NCBI RefSeq assembly: GCF_050749885.1
Contig: NZ_JBOIUB010000004.1
Location: 124,001 to 188,000 of the forward strand
Length of the DNA stretch: 64,000 nt
Direction: 5' to 3'
From: Zooshikella sp050749885
GTDB taxonomy: Bacteria > Pseudomonadota > Gammaproteobacteria > Pseudomonadales > Zooshikellaceae
The first letter of the stretch is position 1; each line of letters opens with the position of its first letter. Below the pieces are notes generated by a model, which did no database searches, was not told the DNA's origin, and was given only the letters and a program-made list of their open reading frames with translations. Shown piece after piece: positions 35,441-44,453 of the stretch. A program made the translations under genes and the position numbers.

Positions 35441-36733
35441 TTAATTAAACAAAACCAGCTTAACAACAAACAATCCAGATAACACAAGCATGGCTGGATT
35501 CATACTGCGCCAATGACCACTACATAATTTGACAACCGCATAAGCAATAAAGCCCAGCGCAATCCCATTAGAGATGGAAAAAGTTAAAGGCATCGTCAGT
35601 GCGGCGATGGTAACAGGTGCTGCTTCAGTGATATCTTGCCAGTCAATATTCGCAAGACCTCCAGTCATTAATACGGCTACAAAAAACAGCGCAGGTGCAG
35701 TGGCATAGGCTGGGACAGTATTCACCAAAGGTGATAGGAATAAGCTGGCCAAAAATAAAACGCCAACTACAACAGCAGTAAGGCCTGTTCTACCTCCCGC
35801 ACTAATACCAGCAATACTTTCTATATAACTGGTCGTAGTCGATGTACCTAACATGGCGCCAGCCATTGTGGCCGTTGAGTCTGCCATGAGTGCATTTCCC
35901 AAACGTGGCAGCCTGCCTTTTTCGTCAAGTAGCTCACCCTTTTGAGCAACAGCAATGAGTGTGCCTGACGTATCAAATAAATCCACAAAGACAAATGCAA
36001 AGATGATGCTTAACAGGCCAACATCCAGTGCTTCACGAATGTTTAATGCTAAAAGTGTTGGCATAATGCTGGGTGGAAGGGCTACAAGTCCTTGGTATTC
36101 AGTTTCACCAATAACAATGCTCAATAATGTTATTGTTAGAATACTCAACATCACGGCACCAGGTACTTGCCGGTGGCTGAGGGCAATAATCATGATAAAG
36201 CCCATTGCTGCAAGCAATACAGAAGGCGCATGTACATTACCCAAAGTAACAAGCGTTGCAGGGTTATCAGCAATGAAACCTGCATTTTTTAAAGCGATAA
36301 AACCAAGGAACAGTCCAATACCGGCAGCAATACCAACACGGAGTGAATGAGGAATGCTGTGGATAATCCATTCGCGGATTTTAAAAGCACTGAGTATAAA
36401 GAAGAAGCAACCAGAGAGAAACACAGCACCTAGCGCAACTTGCCAGCTATAGCCTAGTTGTCCAACAACAGTGTAGGTGAAAAATGCATTTAAACCCATA
36501 CCAGGTGCAAGCGCGATTGGGTAGTTCGCAAAAAATCCCATAATAAAGCAACCCAATGCAGCAGCGATACAAGTTGCAACAAATACGGCGCCTTGATCCA
36601 TGCCTGCGCTGGCTAGCATATTGGGATTAACAAAGATGATGTAAGCCATGGTCAGGAAGGTGGTACAACCTGCCACAAACTCACGACGAACAGTGGTGTG
36701 ATGTTCTTTCAGGCGAAATAAAGCCTCTAACAT
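35441..36733 (-). CDS. NCS2-family purine permease (AzgA/PbuG type)
   Basis: A 430-residue, 12-13-span permease of the NCS2 AzgA-like branch. Conserved parts include MAYIIFVNPNMLASAGMD (about 25-42), the NALFTYTVV-like NAFFTY motif, GGRTGLTAVVVG and the DLFDTSGTL segment. It imports hypoxanthine, adenine or guanine. A GTG seven codons upstream is also in frame; ATG 36733 has GGGG about eight bases upstream. It leads trmA in one transcript. Together with PuuD and XdhABC (44-51 kb) it gives the cell purine uptake plus oxidation. I looked for a purine riboswitch core upstream and found none. Confidence 0.9.
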   Translation of the reverse strand: MLEALFRLKEHHTTVRREFVAGCTTFLTMAYIIFVNPNMLASAGMDQGAVFVATCIAAALGCFIMGFFANYPIALAPGMGLNAFFTYTVVGQLGYSWQVALGAVFLSGCFFFILSAFKIREWIIHSIPHSLRVGIAAGIGLFLGFIALKNAGFIADNPATLVTLGNVHAPSVLLAAMGFIMIIALSHRQVPGAVMLSILTITLLSIVIGETEYQGLVALPPSIMPTLLALNIREALDVGLLSIIFAFVFVDLFDTSGTLIAVAQKGELLDEKGRLPRLGNALMADSTATMAGAMLGTSTTTSYIESIAGISAGGRTGLTAVVVGVLFLASLFLSPLVNTVPAYATAPALFFVAVLMTGGLANIDWQDITEAAPVTIAALTMPLTFSISNGIALGFIAYAVVKLCSGHWRSMNPAMLVLSGLFVVKLVLFN

Positions 36734-37107
36734 GGTAAAACCCCGGTACTTCACGATCTAAATGGCTAACTGGGTGCCAAACAGCCCCCCTCGAATGCAT
36801 AACTCTGCTTTGAACATTAACGCTCTGTGCCAAATCCATCATGATCTTGCGGCGCGAATAGTACCTGAAAATCGGTCGGTTGAATAATTTTTCTCCATTT
36901 GTCTGTGCTTGAGATACAGAGATTGGAGGAAATAGCATTAAAGTCAGCGTTTTGACTAACAATAAGATGAAGGAAAAGTAATCTGGAAAACACAGAAGCG
37001 TTCAGAGAAGGTTACCTTGTTCTGGGGGCTGTATTTATGGTTGGTTAAAAAATATACGATTTGTAGAGCGGTTGATGAATACCGTTGTTGGTAAGGTTAA
37101 CCAACGA
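36734..37107. other. spacer upstream of the purine permease
   Basis: Left part of an 850-base gene-poor region; it must carry the permease-trmA promoter on the minus strand. No riboswitch consensus or operator recognised. The right part carries DnaA boxes (separate entry). Confidence 0.35.
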
Positions 37108-37351
37108 TAATTCACAAGGTTATCCACAGCTTCTGTGGAATAGTGTGACAGGTTTAACCGACTTCGAGGTCAGTTGTTTAACAAAAAAGTATTATGAAAA
37201 TACGCACTTATACATATTTATCAGGGTAATGTCACAATCTTGACGTATTAACTTCATTATGGCAATGATCTTTCAAATAAGTTATCCACAAGGCATACAC
37301 AGATACGTTAAAAGCAAAAGACCCATTATTTTCAGTTTAATGTTGTCCACA
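37108..37351. promoter_or_regulatory. cluster of DnaA-box-like sites
   Basis: Two perfect TTATCCACA boxes (37120-37128 and 37282-37290) and near matches with one mismatch to TTWTNCACA at 37108-37116 and 37343-37351 on the plus strand; 37134-37142 is a one-mismatch match on the minus strand. They lie in AT-rich sequence between divergent genes. This density is much higher than elsewhere in the window. It could be a DnaA-titration or DnaA-regulated region, or part of a replication origin; no dnaA, rpmH or mnmG lies nearby. Confidence 0.55.
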
Positions 37352-37592
37352 GCTAATCTTTTAAGATCGAAATTTTGTCGTACATCTTACATCAGTCGTT
37401 ATATTCTTTATAAAAGCATGTTGTAATGTGATTAGCCTGAAAGTAATGAACGTGTATACCCTGTTCTACGGGTATACTCCTAAGTGTTGAAATGATAATA
37501 ATTGAAGAAAGTGCAGCAGTATATAGGGTGTACAAGCTATAAGGCATCCTCGATTGCTTGGTGAGTAACAAAATAACTGTGTGAATGATGTA

Positions 37593-38303
37593 ATGAAAGG
37601 TGATATCCCTCAGTATCAGAAAATAAAACAATCGATTTATCAGGGCATTCGTGAAGGACGCTACCCTCGTGGTGGAAAAGTGCCAACGGAATATGAACTT
37701 ATGGCTGCCTTTAATGTAAGCAGGATGACGGTTAATCGTGCTATTAGAGAGTTGGTCACTGAAGGCATATTAGTACGGTATGCAGGGGTAGGTACTTTTG
37801 TTACAGACTTAAAGCATGAATCTCCTTTGGTGACAGTACGAAATATTGCTGTTGAAGTACAAGAGCGGGGGCATCAGTATCATGCTCAAGTGCTTAGTTT
37901 AACTGAAGTTATGGCAGATGAAGCCGTCGCTGTGCAGTTAGGCGTTCCACTTGATACGCCTGTTTTCCATTCTGAGATTGTACATTTCGAAGATGGTGTT
38001 CCTATTCAGTGGGAATATCGTTATGTTAATGCGACAAGTGTTCCCCATTATTTAGAACAGAATTTTGAAAAAACGACGCCTAACGAATATCTTAGTTTGC
38101 TATGTCCTTTAACGAACATAGAACATACTGTTGAAGCGGTATTACCTTCGGCGGAAGAGGCTAAGTTATTACAAATTGATCCCACTGAGCCTTGTTTGCT
38201 TTTACACCGGAGAACCTGGTCGGATAAACTATTAATTAGCTGGGCTAAATTATTACATCCAGGTAGTCGTTATAAATTAAGATCTAAAAGTGTAAATGAG
38301 TAA
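37593..38303 (+). CDS. GntR-family regulator, HutC/UTRA type
   Basis: A 236-residue regulator. The N-terminal winged helix-turn-helix (KIKQSIYQGIREGRYPRGGKVPTEYELMAAFNVSRMTVNRA region, about 8-50) is classic GntR, and the rest is a UTRA ligand-binding domain (LGVPLDTPVFHSEIVHF, about 107-123, and PSAEEAKLLQI). ATG 37593 is taken; a GTG at 37581 is in frame. HutC-type members respond to small metabolites such as urocanate or sugar phosphates. No adjacent target operon in the same direction; it may act on itself or on the SDR facing it. Confidence 0.88.
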   Translation: MKGDIPQYQKIKQSIYQGIREGRYPRGGKVPTEYELMAAFNVSRMTVNRAIRELVTEGILVRYAGVGTFVTDLKHESPLVTVRNIAVEVQERGHQYHAQVLSLTEVMADEAVAVQLGVPLDTPVFHSEIVHFEDGVPIQWEYRYVNATSVPHYLEQNFEKTTPNEYLSLLCPLTNIEHTVEAVLPSAEEAKLLQIDPTEPCLLLHRRTWSDKLLISWAKLLHPGSRYKLRSKSVNE

Positions 38304-38345
38304 AATACTCATGTTAACGTATATTCTACAAATTGAATAAATATT

Positions 38346-38380
38346 CAAGCATGCGCAACGCAATGTGGTGTGCATGCTTG
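38346..38380. terminator. bidirectional terminator between GntR gene and SDR gene
   Basis: CAAGCATGC (38346-38354) and GCATGCTTG (38372-38380) pair perfectly, extended inward by three more pairs. It lies four bases beyond the SDR stop and 43 beyond the GntR stop, with AT-rich flanks on both sides. Confidence 0.7.
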
Positions 38381-38384
38381 TTAA

Positions 38385-39755
38385 TTACCAGCTGCAAATC
38401 TGATAATCTTTCAAAAAACAGCCATATAAAGCAGGCTTTCCGTTTACAGCATCAAATACTGGGGATAGAACACGGGAGGCACCATCTACACAATCGAGAG
38501 GGGGAACGACCCCTTTTGCTCGATTCTTTATTTTAATAGGAAACGGATTTTCTTGGGTTACCCAGCCAGTATCAACACTGGTCATGTAAATATTATCGTT
38601 CACATAATCTTTGGCGACAGTTCGCGTCATCATGTTCAGCGCTGCTTTAGCCATATTTGTATGAGGGTGGCGATGTGTTTTATCTTTTCGATTAAACTGT
38701 CCTTCCATCGCAGAAACATTTACGATAAATTTCTGCTTAAACGTTGAGTTGAGCAGTAATGGCTTTAGTCGTGAATTAATTAAAAATGGGGATGTAACGT
38801 TGATCGTTTGAGTTTCCAAAAACTCTAACGTGTCAACATTATCAATGGTTTTTGTCCAGCTATTGTTGCTTGAAACATCTATAGGTTCATTAAATTCATC
38901 AAGTTTAACTGTTGTGCTAGCTTTAATTAAAGGGCTATTTTTATCTTGTAGATACTTTTGTATTTCATTATTTAATTGCTTATCCACAAAAGCACCAAGC
39001 AATTTATGGTCTGTTTTTGCTATACACTGAATATCGTTATTGGCCATAGCCATGTAATAATCATGTGGTTTTCGATTTGTTTGTGCCGCATTATTGATAA
39101 TGATATCGAGTGCAGAATAGTGATGGCCTACATAATTTATAAATGCCTCTACTGATGGAATATGCTTTAAATCTAAACCGTAAATATGCAAACGATGTTT
39201 CCAGATATCATAGTCTGGTTCGTTGATAAAACGACAAGCTGCATCGTATTTAAAGCGAGAGGTGACAAGTACTGTTGAGCCTGCGCGTAAAAGCTTTAGG
39301 GTAATTTCATAACCAATTTTAATTCGACCTCCTGTTACTAATGCTATACGTCCAGTCAGATCGGCGGTTTCTGACCGTTGGCGATAGTTTTCATAGGCGC
39401 AGTCAGGGCACATACTGTGGTAAAAATGATGCACATTAAAAAAATGAACCTTACATACATAACATTTCCGTGGTTTGAATAAGGTTCTTGGTGCTGACTT
39501 TAAGAATGTTTGCATTTCATTAATGAACGGCTCTTTCCACTGGTCATCTGATAGCCAGTGGCAGCCAGGCATTATTTCACCATACTCACTAAAATTTGGT
39601 TCAGCTTTACAGCGCTCAGTAGATTCTAGTAATAAACTATCATGCAGTTGTTGCCACTGCTTCTGCGATATATGGCTTTCTGTCTGAGCCTTTGATCTGT
39701 TCGGCGACTGAATATACGCTATGGTAAGTGCTTTGGGAGTTGTGTTGTGTGACAT
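38385..39755 (-). CDS. atypical short-chain dehydrogenase/reductase with N-terminal zinc ribbon
   Basis: GGAAG lies about eight bases before ATG 39755, giving 456 residues. Residues 1-130 contain a Cys4 knuckle, C98-xx-C101 and C116-xx-C119, ahead of a Rossmann domain whose cofactor loop reads TGGRIKIG (141-148): the middle Gly of the usual TGxxxGIG is Lys. The catalytic motif region reads HTNMAKAALNMM, so the normal Tyr of YxxxK is Thr while the Lys remains; VSAMEG supplies the Ser. NNAAQT replaces the NNAG motif. It is an SDR-fold protein that may bind NAD(P) but probably does not use standard SDR catalysis. Zinc binding is inferred. Confidence 0.85.
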   Translation of the reverse strand: MSHNTTPKALTIAYIQSPNRSKAQTESHISQKQWQQLHDSLLLESTERCKAEPNFSEYGEIMPGCHWLSDDQWKEPFINEMQTFLKSAPRTLFKPRKCYVCKVHFFNVHHFYHSMCPDCAYENYRQRSETADLTGRIALVTGGRIKIGYEITLKLLRAGSTVLVTSRFKYDAACRFINEPDYDIWKHRLHIYGLDLKHIPSVEAFINYVGHHYSALDIIINNAAQTNRKPHDYYMAMANNDIQCIAKTDHKLLGAFVDKQLNNEIQKYLQDKNSPLIKASTTVKLDEFNEPIDVSSNNSWTKTIDNVDTLEFLETQTINVTSPFLINSRLKPLLLNSTFKQKFIVNVSAMEGQFNRKDKTHRHPHTNMAKAALNMMTRTVAKDYVNDNIYMTSVDTGWVTQENPFPIKIKNRAKGVVPPLDCVDGASRVLSPVFDAVNGKPALYGCFLKDYQICSW

Positions 39756-41109
39756 AATATAACTTCCATCTGACTTCAATGAGTTTATTGTCCCACTCTA
39801 AAACTCATTATGTGATTGAAGTACACATTATGTTATTTAACAAGATAGATAGTGGTAGCTAGGTGAGTTAACTAGATACCAAATAATACTTCACGGCCTA
39901 TGGGCCTTTTCTTGTGGGAAGAAGGGAGTTGAAGCTGCCCGATGGGTAAAAAGCATACTTGAATGATTGGAAAAAGGGAAGTGTTAGCAATACGTTAGTT
40001 GGCTCATCGGGGAGATTGCTGGTAGCGCGTATAAAATAGTATGAGAAATGAATAAAATGAGGATAGTAATAATTCTGCAACTAAAATGTCATTAGTTGAG
40101 CATAATATAAATGATGTGAGGTCAATTGGTGCTTAATTGCCCCAAGCTAACCGGGACCTGGCCTAGCCAGGTCCTTTCTTCTGCATTTCTGGTATGTCGT
40201 TTGTAGGGTATTTTTTGTAAACGCTTAATAATTTGCAAAGAGTATAGCCTTCCTACCTGTTGTGTAACTTCTATCATATAAATTCGTCATGATAAAAAGT
40301 GTAAAAATATAGATGTTGTTAGGCTTATATATAGACCTTCGATTTTTATTTCGTAAAAATACAAGTATATCGAAAAATTAAAACTACTTTTATTATGTTT
40401 TTGTTGTTATTTAATATTTCCTTTTCCCAAAGCAGATTTTAACAATATGAGAAAATATGTAGATAGCATTAATTAATAATAATTATTCTCATTTGCACCG
40501 CTATGAAAGGACATTCTCAATGTGTGGAGAGATATGTTAAAGGTTACATGTCTAAATAATTTGATACAAATAAATTGCTAGGCTATATGCTGATCTAATT
40601 GTCTAATATGAAGACAAATATGTGAATACTTGCAAATTATTTGGTTTTTGTGAATAATGCAGGCGTTAAAATTCTGTTTGTGTTATAAACTAATGCTCTA
40701 TCCTGTAGGGTTAAACAAGTAAATATACTTTGAACTCTAAAAAAATGGTGTGTAATGACATTGGTCAATTTTTCCATTGGTGAGGTGTATAAAAGACGAA
40801 GAAAAATTGAAGGTGGTTAAAAAATACTCTTAACGTTACATTTAAATATGTACAGCCTGATTGGTATACACGTTTTGCTTTAAAAGCGTGTGGCTTAGAT
40901 CTTATTTGCTTTTTATATTCTGTGACCTTCATAGAATGCTGCCTTTCGCTCACTAAAATACTATCTTTTTAGAGTTTAGATCCACATTGGACTAGAAGTT
41001 TTTTTTGTAAAAAAAATACATTAAGTTTAGCCCATAAGTATATTGTGAGCATTTTTACCTTTGATTGATGGTAAAAAAGTCAGTAAAATAAATAAATAGG
41101 TCTGTTGTA
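39756..41109. other. long intergenic region with an orphan terminator
   Basis: About 1.35 kb without a supported protein gene. A perfect 9-bp terminator hairpin at 40154-40174 has no gene directly upstream on the plus strand, suggesting a non-coding transcript ending there. The right part (40400-41100) is very AT-rich and holds the promoter of the ABC transporter operon. Frames at 39898-40080 and 40765-40953 on the minus strand have no coding character. Confidence 0.4.
40154..40180 (+). terminator. orphan rho-independent terminator
   Basis: GGACCTGGC (40154-40162), loop CTA, GCCAGGTCC (40166-40174), then TTTCTT. Nine GC-rich pairs, the strongest hairpin in this spacer. No coding gene ends upstream within 1.8 kb on the plus strand. 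Confidence 0.7.
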
Positions 41110-42087
41110 ATGAAAAAATTATTCATTTTTTTATGGATAACGCTAACAAGTACCAGCTTTGCCAGTGAGTGTGAAATTGATAGGGAAATTCGCTTTGCGG
41201 GTATGAGTTGGCTTTCAAACCAGGTAATGGTAGAAATTGAGCGTTTTATGCTTGAAAAAGGGTATGGTTGTACAACATCTGTTGAGACGGGTAGTTCCTT
41301 ACCTATGTTGGCAGCCATTGGTCGTGGTGATGTGGATATTATGTCTGAGGTCTGGATTAATAGTATTTCCAAGGCATGGAATAAATACGTTAAAGAAGGT
41401 CAGGTAAAAAGCTTAGGAAATGTGTATTCTGGAGGTGTGGAAGGTTGGTATATCCCTCGTTATCTGGCTAAAAAATACCCTGAATTAAAGTCTGTCAGTG
41501 ATTTACCAAAATATAAGCATTTATTTGAAGATCGTGAAGCGCCAGGAAAAGGCCGATTTTATTCTTGCCCGATTGGTTGGTCTTGCGAAGTTATCAACCA
41601 AAATTTAATGAAAGCTTTCCATTTAACTGAGGATTTTAATACTTTTTCTCCTGGAACCGCTGCAGCTTTGAAAGCGGTAATCACCTCTCATTACAAACGT
41701 CGTAAGCCAATTGTTTTTTATTACTGGACGCCAACTGCATTGTTAGGAAAATTTGATATGGTGAAATTATCAATGCCTCCTTCTGATACATCAGGCCATA
41801 TTTGTAATACCAATCCAGAGTGTCAAACACCTTATCCAGGAAGTTATCCAATCGCAGAAATAAAGTCGGGTGTTCATACGGGGTTCTTTGATGCTGCGCC
41901 TAAATTGGTAAATTTTTTAAGCAAAGTAAAAATTCCAACAGAAGATGTAAGTAAATTGTTAGCTTGGGCTGATGAGGAGGGAGCTGAAGCGCCAGAGGTC
42001 GCACATTATTTCTTGGTTCATTATGAATCCTTGTGGTCTCAGTGGGTTCCTAATGATGTTGCTAAACACATTAAAGCTGCTTTGTGA
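41110..42087 (+). CDS. glycine betaine/choline-type ABC transporter substrate-binding protein
   Basis: A 325-residue periplasmic binding protein of the OpuAC/ProX type. Signal peptide about 1-18 (cleavage after SFA), then the characteristic GMSWLSNQVMVEIERFMLEKGYG and ETGSSLPMLAAIGRGDVDIMSEVW segments. Trp-rich spots (GGVEGWYIP, GWSCEV, YYWTPTALLGKFD) are the aromatic positions that form the cage for quaternary amines. Cys pairs (SCPIGWSC and ICNTNPEC) may form disulfides. First gene of the binding protein-permease-ATPase operon, the reverse of E. coli proVWX order. Ligand not determined; betaine, choline or related amine. Confidence 0.88.
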   Translation: MKKLFIFLWITLTSTSFASECEIDREIRFAGMSWLSNQVMVEIERFMLEKGYGCTTSVETGSSLPMLAAIGRGDVDIMSEVWINSISKAWNKYVKEGQVKSLGNVYSGGVEGWYIPRYLAKKYPELKSVSDLPKYKHLFEDREAPGKGRFYSCPIGWSCEVINQNLMKAFHLTEDFNTFSPGTAAALKAVITSHYKRRKPIVFYYWTPTALLGKFDMVKLSMPPSDTSGHICNTNPECQTPYPGSYPIAEIKSGVHTGFFDAAPKLVNFLSKVKIPTEDVSKLLAWADEEGAEAPEVAHYFLVHYESLWSQWVPNDVAKHIKAAL

Positions 42088-42097
42088 GGTAGGATTT

Positions 42098-42958
42098 ATG
42101 TTTCCTGAACTCATTCCTGCTCGCAAGCTTCGCAAACTGATTGATGCAGGTATAGATAATTTAGTAAGTGCATATGGAGATATGCTTGATAAAGCCATAC
42201 AGCCTTTTATTGATTTGCTGGTGTGGCTTGAACAAGGATTACGGCATTGTCCCTGGTGGATAGTGCTGTTAAGCGTTGCATTACTCACCTGGATTAGCAG
42301 CCGTCGTTGGCAGTTAACCCTTGCAATGCCTGCATTACTGGGTTTTATCGGAGCTATTGGGCTTTGGGATCAAGGAATGCAAACACTATCTCTGATGATT
42401 GTAGCTACAGGGTTATCAATTTTGGTGGGTATTCCAACAGGCATTATCATGTCGCGTTCATCATGGCTACGCAAAGTTGCACTGCCTATTTTGGATATTA
42501 TGCAAACAATGCCTAGCTTTGTTTATTTAATACCTGTGGTTATGTTTTTTGGACTAGGAAAAATACCTGCAATCATTGCTACAGTCATTTATGCTGTACC
42601 TCCTTTAATCAGGCTTACTGATCTTGGCATACGTTTGGTTGATAAAGAGGTGCTGGAAGCGTCACAAGCTTTTGGCGCCAACGCCAGGCAACAGTTGTTG
42701 GGTGTTCAATTACCTTTAGCTATGCCCAATATTATGGCGGGGATTAATCAAACAACCATGATGGCATTAGCGATGGTAGTGATTGCTTCTATGATTGGCG
42801 CAAAAGGATTAGGTCAGGAAGTATTGATGGGGATTAACCGTTTGGAAGTTGGTCGTGGTTTATTAGCTGGGCTGGCTATCGTAGCTTTAGCGATTTTGTT
42901 TGACCGAATCACTCAAGCGTTTGGTCAGCGTCGTCAGCAACAGGAGCAGCCAGCATGA
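42098..42958 (+). CDS. proline/glycine betaine ABC transporter permease (ProW type)
   Basis: A 286-residue permease from ATG 42098, which has AGGA at 42091-42094; frames starting at 41972 run inside the previous gene. It has an N-terminal cytoplasmic helix, about six spans and the EAA-type loop LEASQAFGANARQQLLGVQLPLAMPNIMAG (about 182-211; cut short here). It lies 11 bases after the binding-protein gene and overlaps the ATPase gene by four bases. Confidence 0.9.
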   Translation: MFPELIPARKLRKLIDAGIDNLVSAYGDMLDKAIQPFIDLLVWLEQGLRHCPWWIVLLSVALLTWISSRRWQLTLAMPALLGFIGAIGLWDQGMQTLSLMIVATGLSILVGIPTGIIMSRSSWLRKVALPILDIMQTMPSFVYLIPVVMFFGLGKIPAIIATVIYAVPPLIRLTDLGIRLVDKEVLEASQAFGANARQQLLGVQLPLAMPNIMAGINQTTMMALAMVVIASMIGAKGLGQEVLMGINRLEVGRGLLAGLAIVALAILFDRITQAFGQRRQQQEQPA

Positions 42959-44118
42959 AAATAGAAGTACGCAATATCTATAAGTTATTCGGAACCCGGC
43001 CAGAAAAATGGCTGGGTGAAGCTAAAGCTGGAGTAACTAAACGGGAATTACTTGAAAAAAGTGGTCATACCCTAGTTCTACGCAATATAAACTTAAATAT
43101 TGAAGCGGGTCAAATATACGTCATTATGGGGCTTTCGGGCTCAGGAAAATCGACATTAATTCGACATTTTAATCGATTGATTGAGCCAACAGAAGGACAA
43201 ATAAAAGTTGATGGTAAAGATATTATGGCAATGTCAAAACGTGAGTTAGAAGACTTTCGCAGACATAAAGTATCCATGGTATTTCAGCGTTTTGGATTAT
43301 TGCCCCATAAAACAATTGTAGAAAATGTTGCATATGGCTTGGGTATTCAAGGCGTCAGTAAATCTACTTGCCATAAAAAAGCGTGCTATTGGCTGGATCA
43401 AGTAGGACTGAATGGGTTTGAAAATCAATATCCTGCCCAGTTATCGGGTGGAATGCAGCAACGGGTTGGTTTGGCGCGAGCATTAGCTACTGATCCAGAT
43501 ATTTTGTTAATGGATGAAGCCTTTAGTGCCCTTGATCCACTTATTCGTCGAGAAATGCAGGACCAGCTAATTGCATTGCAAGAAAAGCTTAATAAAACCA
43601 TTATTTTTATTACCCATGATTTAGATGAAGCGTTACGTTTAGGTAATAGAGTTGCTATTTTACGTGATGGTGAGCTTATTCAAGAAGGAACGCCAGAAGA
43701 TATTTTGCTTAACCCAGAAAATGCTTATGTAAAAGCATTTTTGCAAGATGTTAATCGAGGAAAGGTACTCACCGTAGGGCATGCGCTTAAGCCGTCAAAT
43801 GTTACAATAACGACGGATACTTCACCAGAAAGTGCATTAGAACAACTTCGACACCATGGGGCTGATTATGCTTGTGTACTGGAAAATAAGGTATTAAAAG
43901 GAATTATAACGCACTTAGATATTATCAAAGCAAAGCAGACAAGTAGTAACGATATTGTTGGCTATGTCCATCAAGTAGCAACTATTTCAGAGGATGCTGA
44001 GTTACAGTCAGTGTTTCCTCAACTGTTAGATAATAAAAAGCCTATTGCAGTCACTAATCAGAAAAAAGAGTTTAAAGGCTGGCTTTCCAGAACTAAAGTT
44101 GTCGAGTTAATTCAATAA
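42955..44118 (+). CDS. glycine betaine/L-proline ABC transporter ATP-binding protein (ProV type)
   Basis: A 387-residue ATPase. Walker A GLSGSGKST (about 58-66), signature LSGGMQQRVGLARAL (about 162-176), Walker B ILLMDEAFSALDP (about 182-194) and a switch His in FITHDLDEA. The N-terminal extension with PEKWLGEAKAGVTKRELLEKSG is typical of ProV. A C-terminal pair of CBS-like segments (about 285-385) would sense ionic strength in osmotic-stress transporters. Start overlaps the permease stop by four bases (ATGA). Confidence 0.92.
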   Translation: MKIEVRNIYKLFGTRPEKWLGEAKAGVTKRELLEKSGHTLVLRNINLNIEAGQIYVIMGLSGSGKSTLIRHFNRLIEPTEGQIKVDGKDIMAMSKRELEDFRRHKVSMVFQRFGLLPHKTIVENVAYGLGIQGVSKSTCHKKACYWLDQVGLNGFENQYPAQLSGGMQQRVGLARALATDPDILLMDEAFSALDPLIRREMQDQLIALQEKLNKTIIFITHDLDEALRLGNRVAILRDGELIQEGTPEDILLNPENAYVKAFLQDVNRGKVLTVGHALKPSNVTITTDTSPESALEQLRHHGADYACVLENKVLKGIITHLDIIKAKQTSSNDIVGYVHQVATISEDAELQSVFPQLLDNKKPIAVTNQKKEFKGWLSRTKVVELIQ

Positions 44119-44453
44119 TTTGACAACAGCTGCACAGGGTTATTTTAAATAAGCTGCTATAACTTCCCACTTTTAGTTGGAGAATATCCATTTTTTACAA
44201 TATACATTGTGCGAATTAATTAAGGATTTTTTTGTTCTCTCTGTTGTAGTTATTATTGCACATGGAATTCTGAGCTTTATTGTCTACTAAAACATTTTTG
44301 TCAAAAAAAAGATTATAGCTTAAATGAAAAGTTAACTGGCTGTAAGTGTATTATTTCGCATACTTAACTTAAGCAGTTATTGATAAGTTGAGTCTGAAGA
44401 GTAAATAATCAATTTTTAAAAAACTATTATCTGCTACCTCTGGAGTAAAATAC
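44119..44453. other. spacer upstream of puuD
   Basis: 335 AT-rich bases. It separates the transporter and purine clusters and must hold the purine operon promoter. A 4-bp TGGA/TCCA hairpin followed by T6 near 44178-44197 is too weak to call a terminator. Confidence 0.35.

Noticed and set aside
36734..37107. Purine riboswitch upstream of the purine permease
   Set aside because: None of the conserved core segments of the class (three-way junction and loop sequences) could be found on the minus strand.
37108..37351. Chromosomal oriC
   Set aside because: DnaA boxes are present, but the usual neighbours (dnaA, dnaN, rpmH, mnmG) and a 13-mer unwinding array are not; kept only as a DnaA-box cluster.
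39898..40953. Two minus-strand frames of about 60 codons in the 39.8-41.1 kb spacer
   Set aside because: No ribosome sites and no coding character; one overlaps the transporter promoter region.
44178..44197. Terminator after the proV-like gene
   Set aside because: Only a four-base stem before the T-run, too weak.
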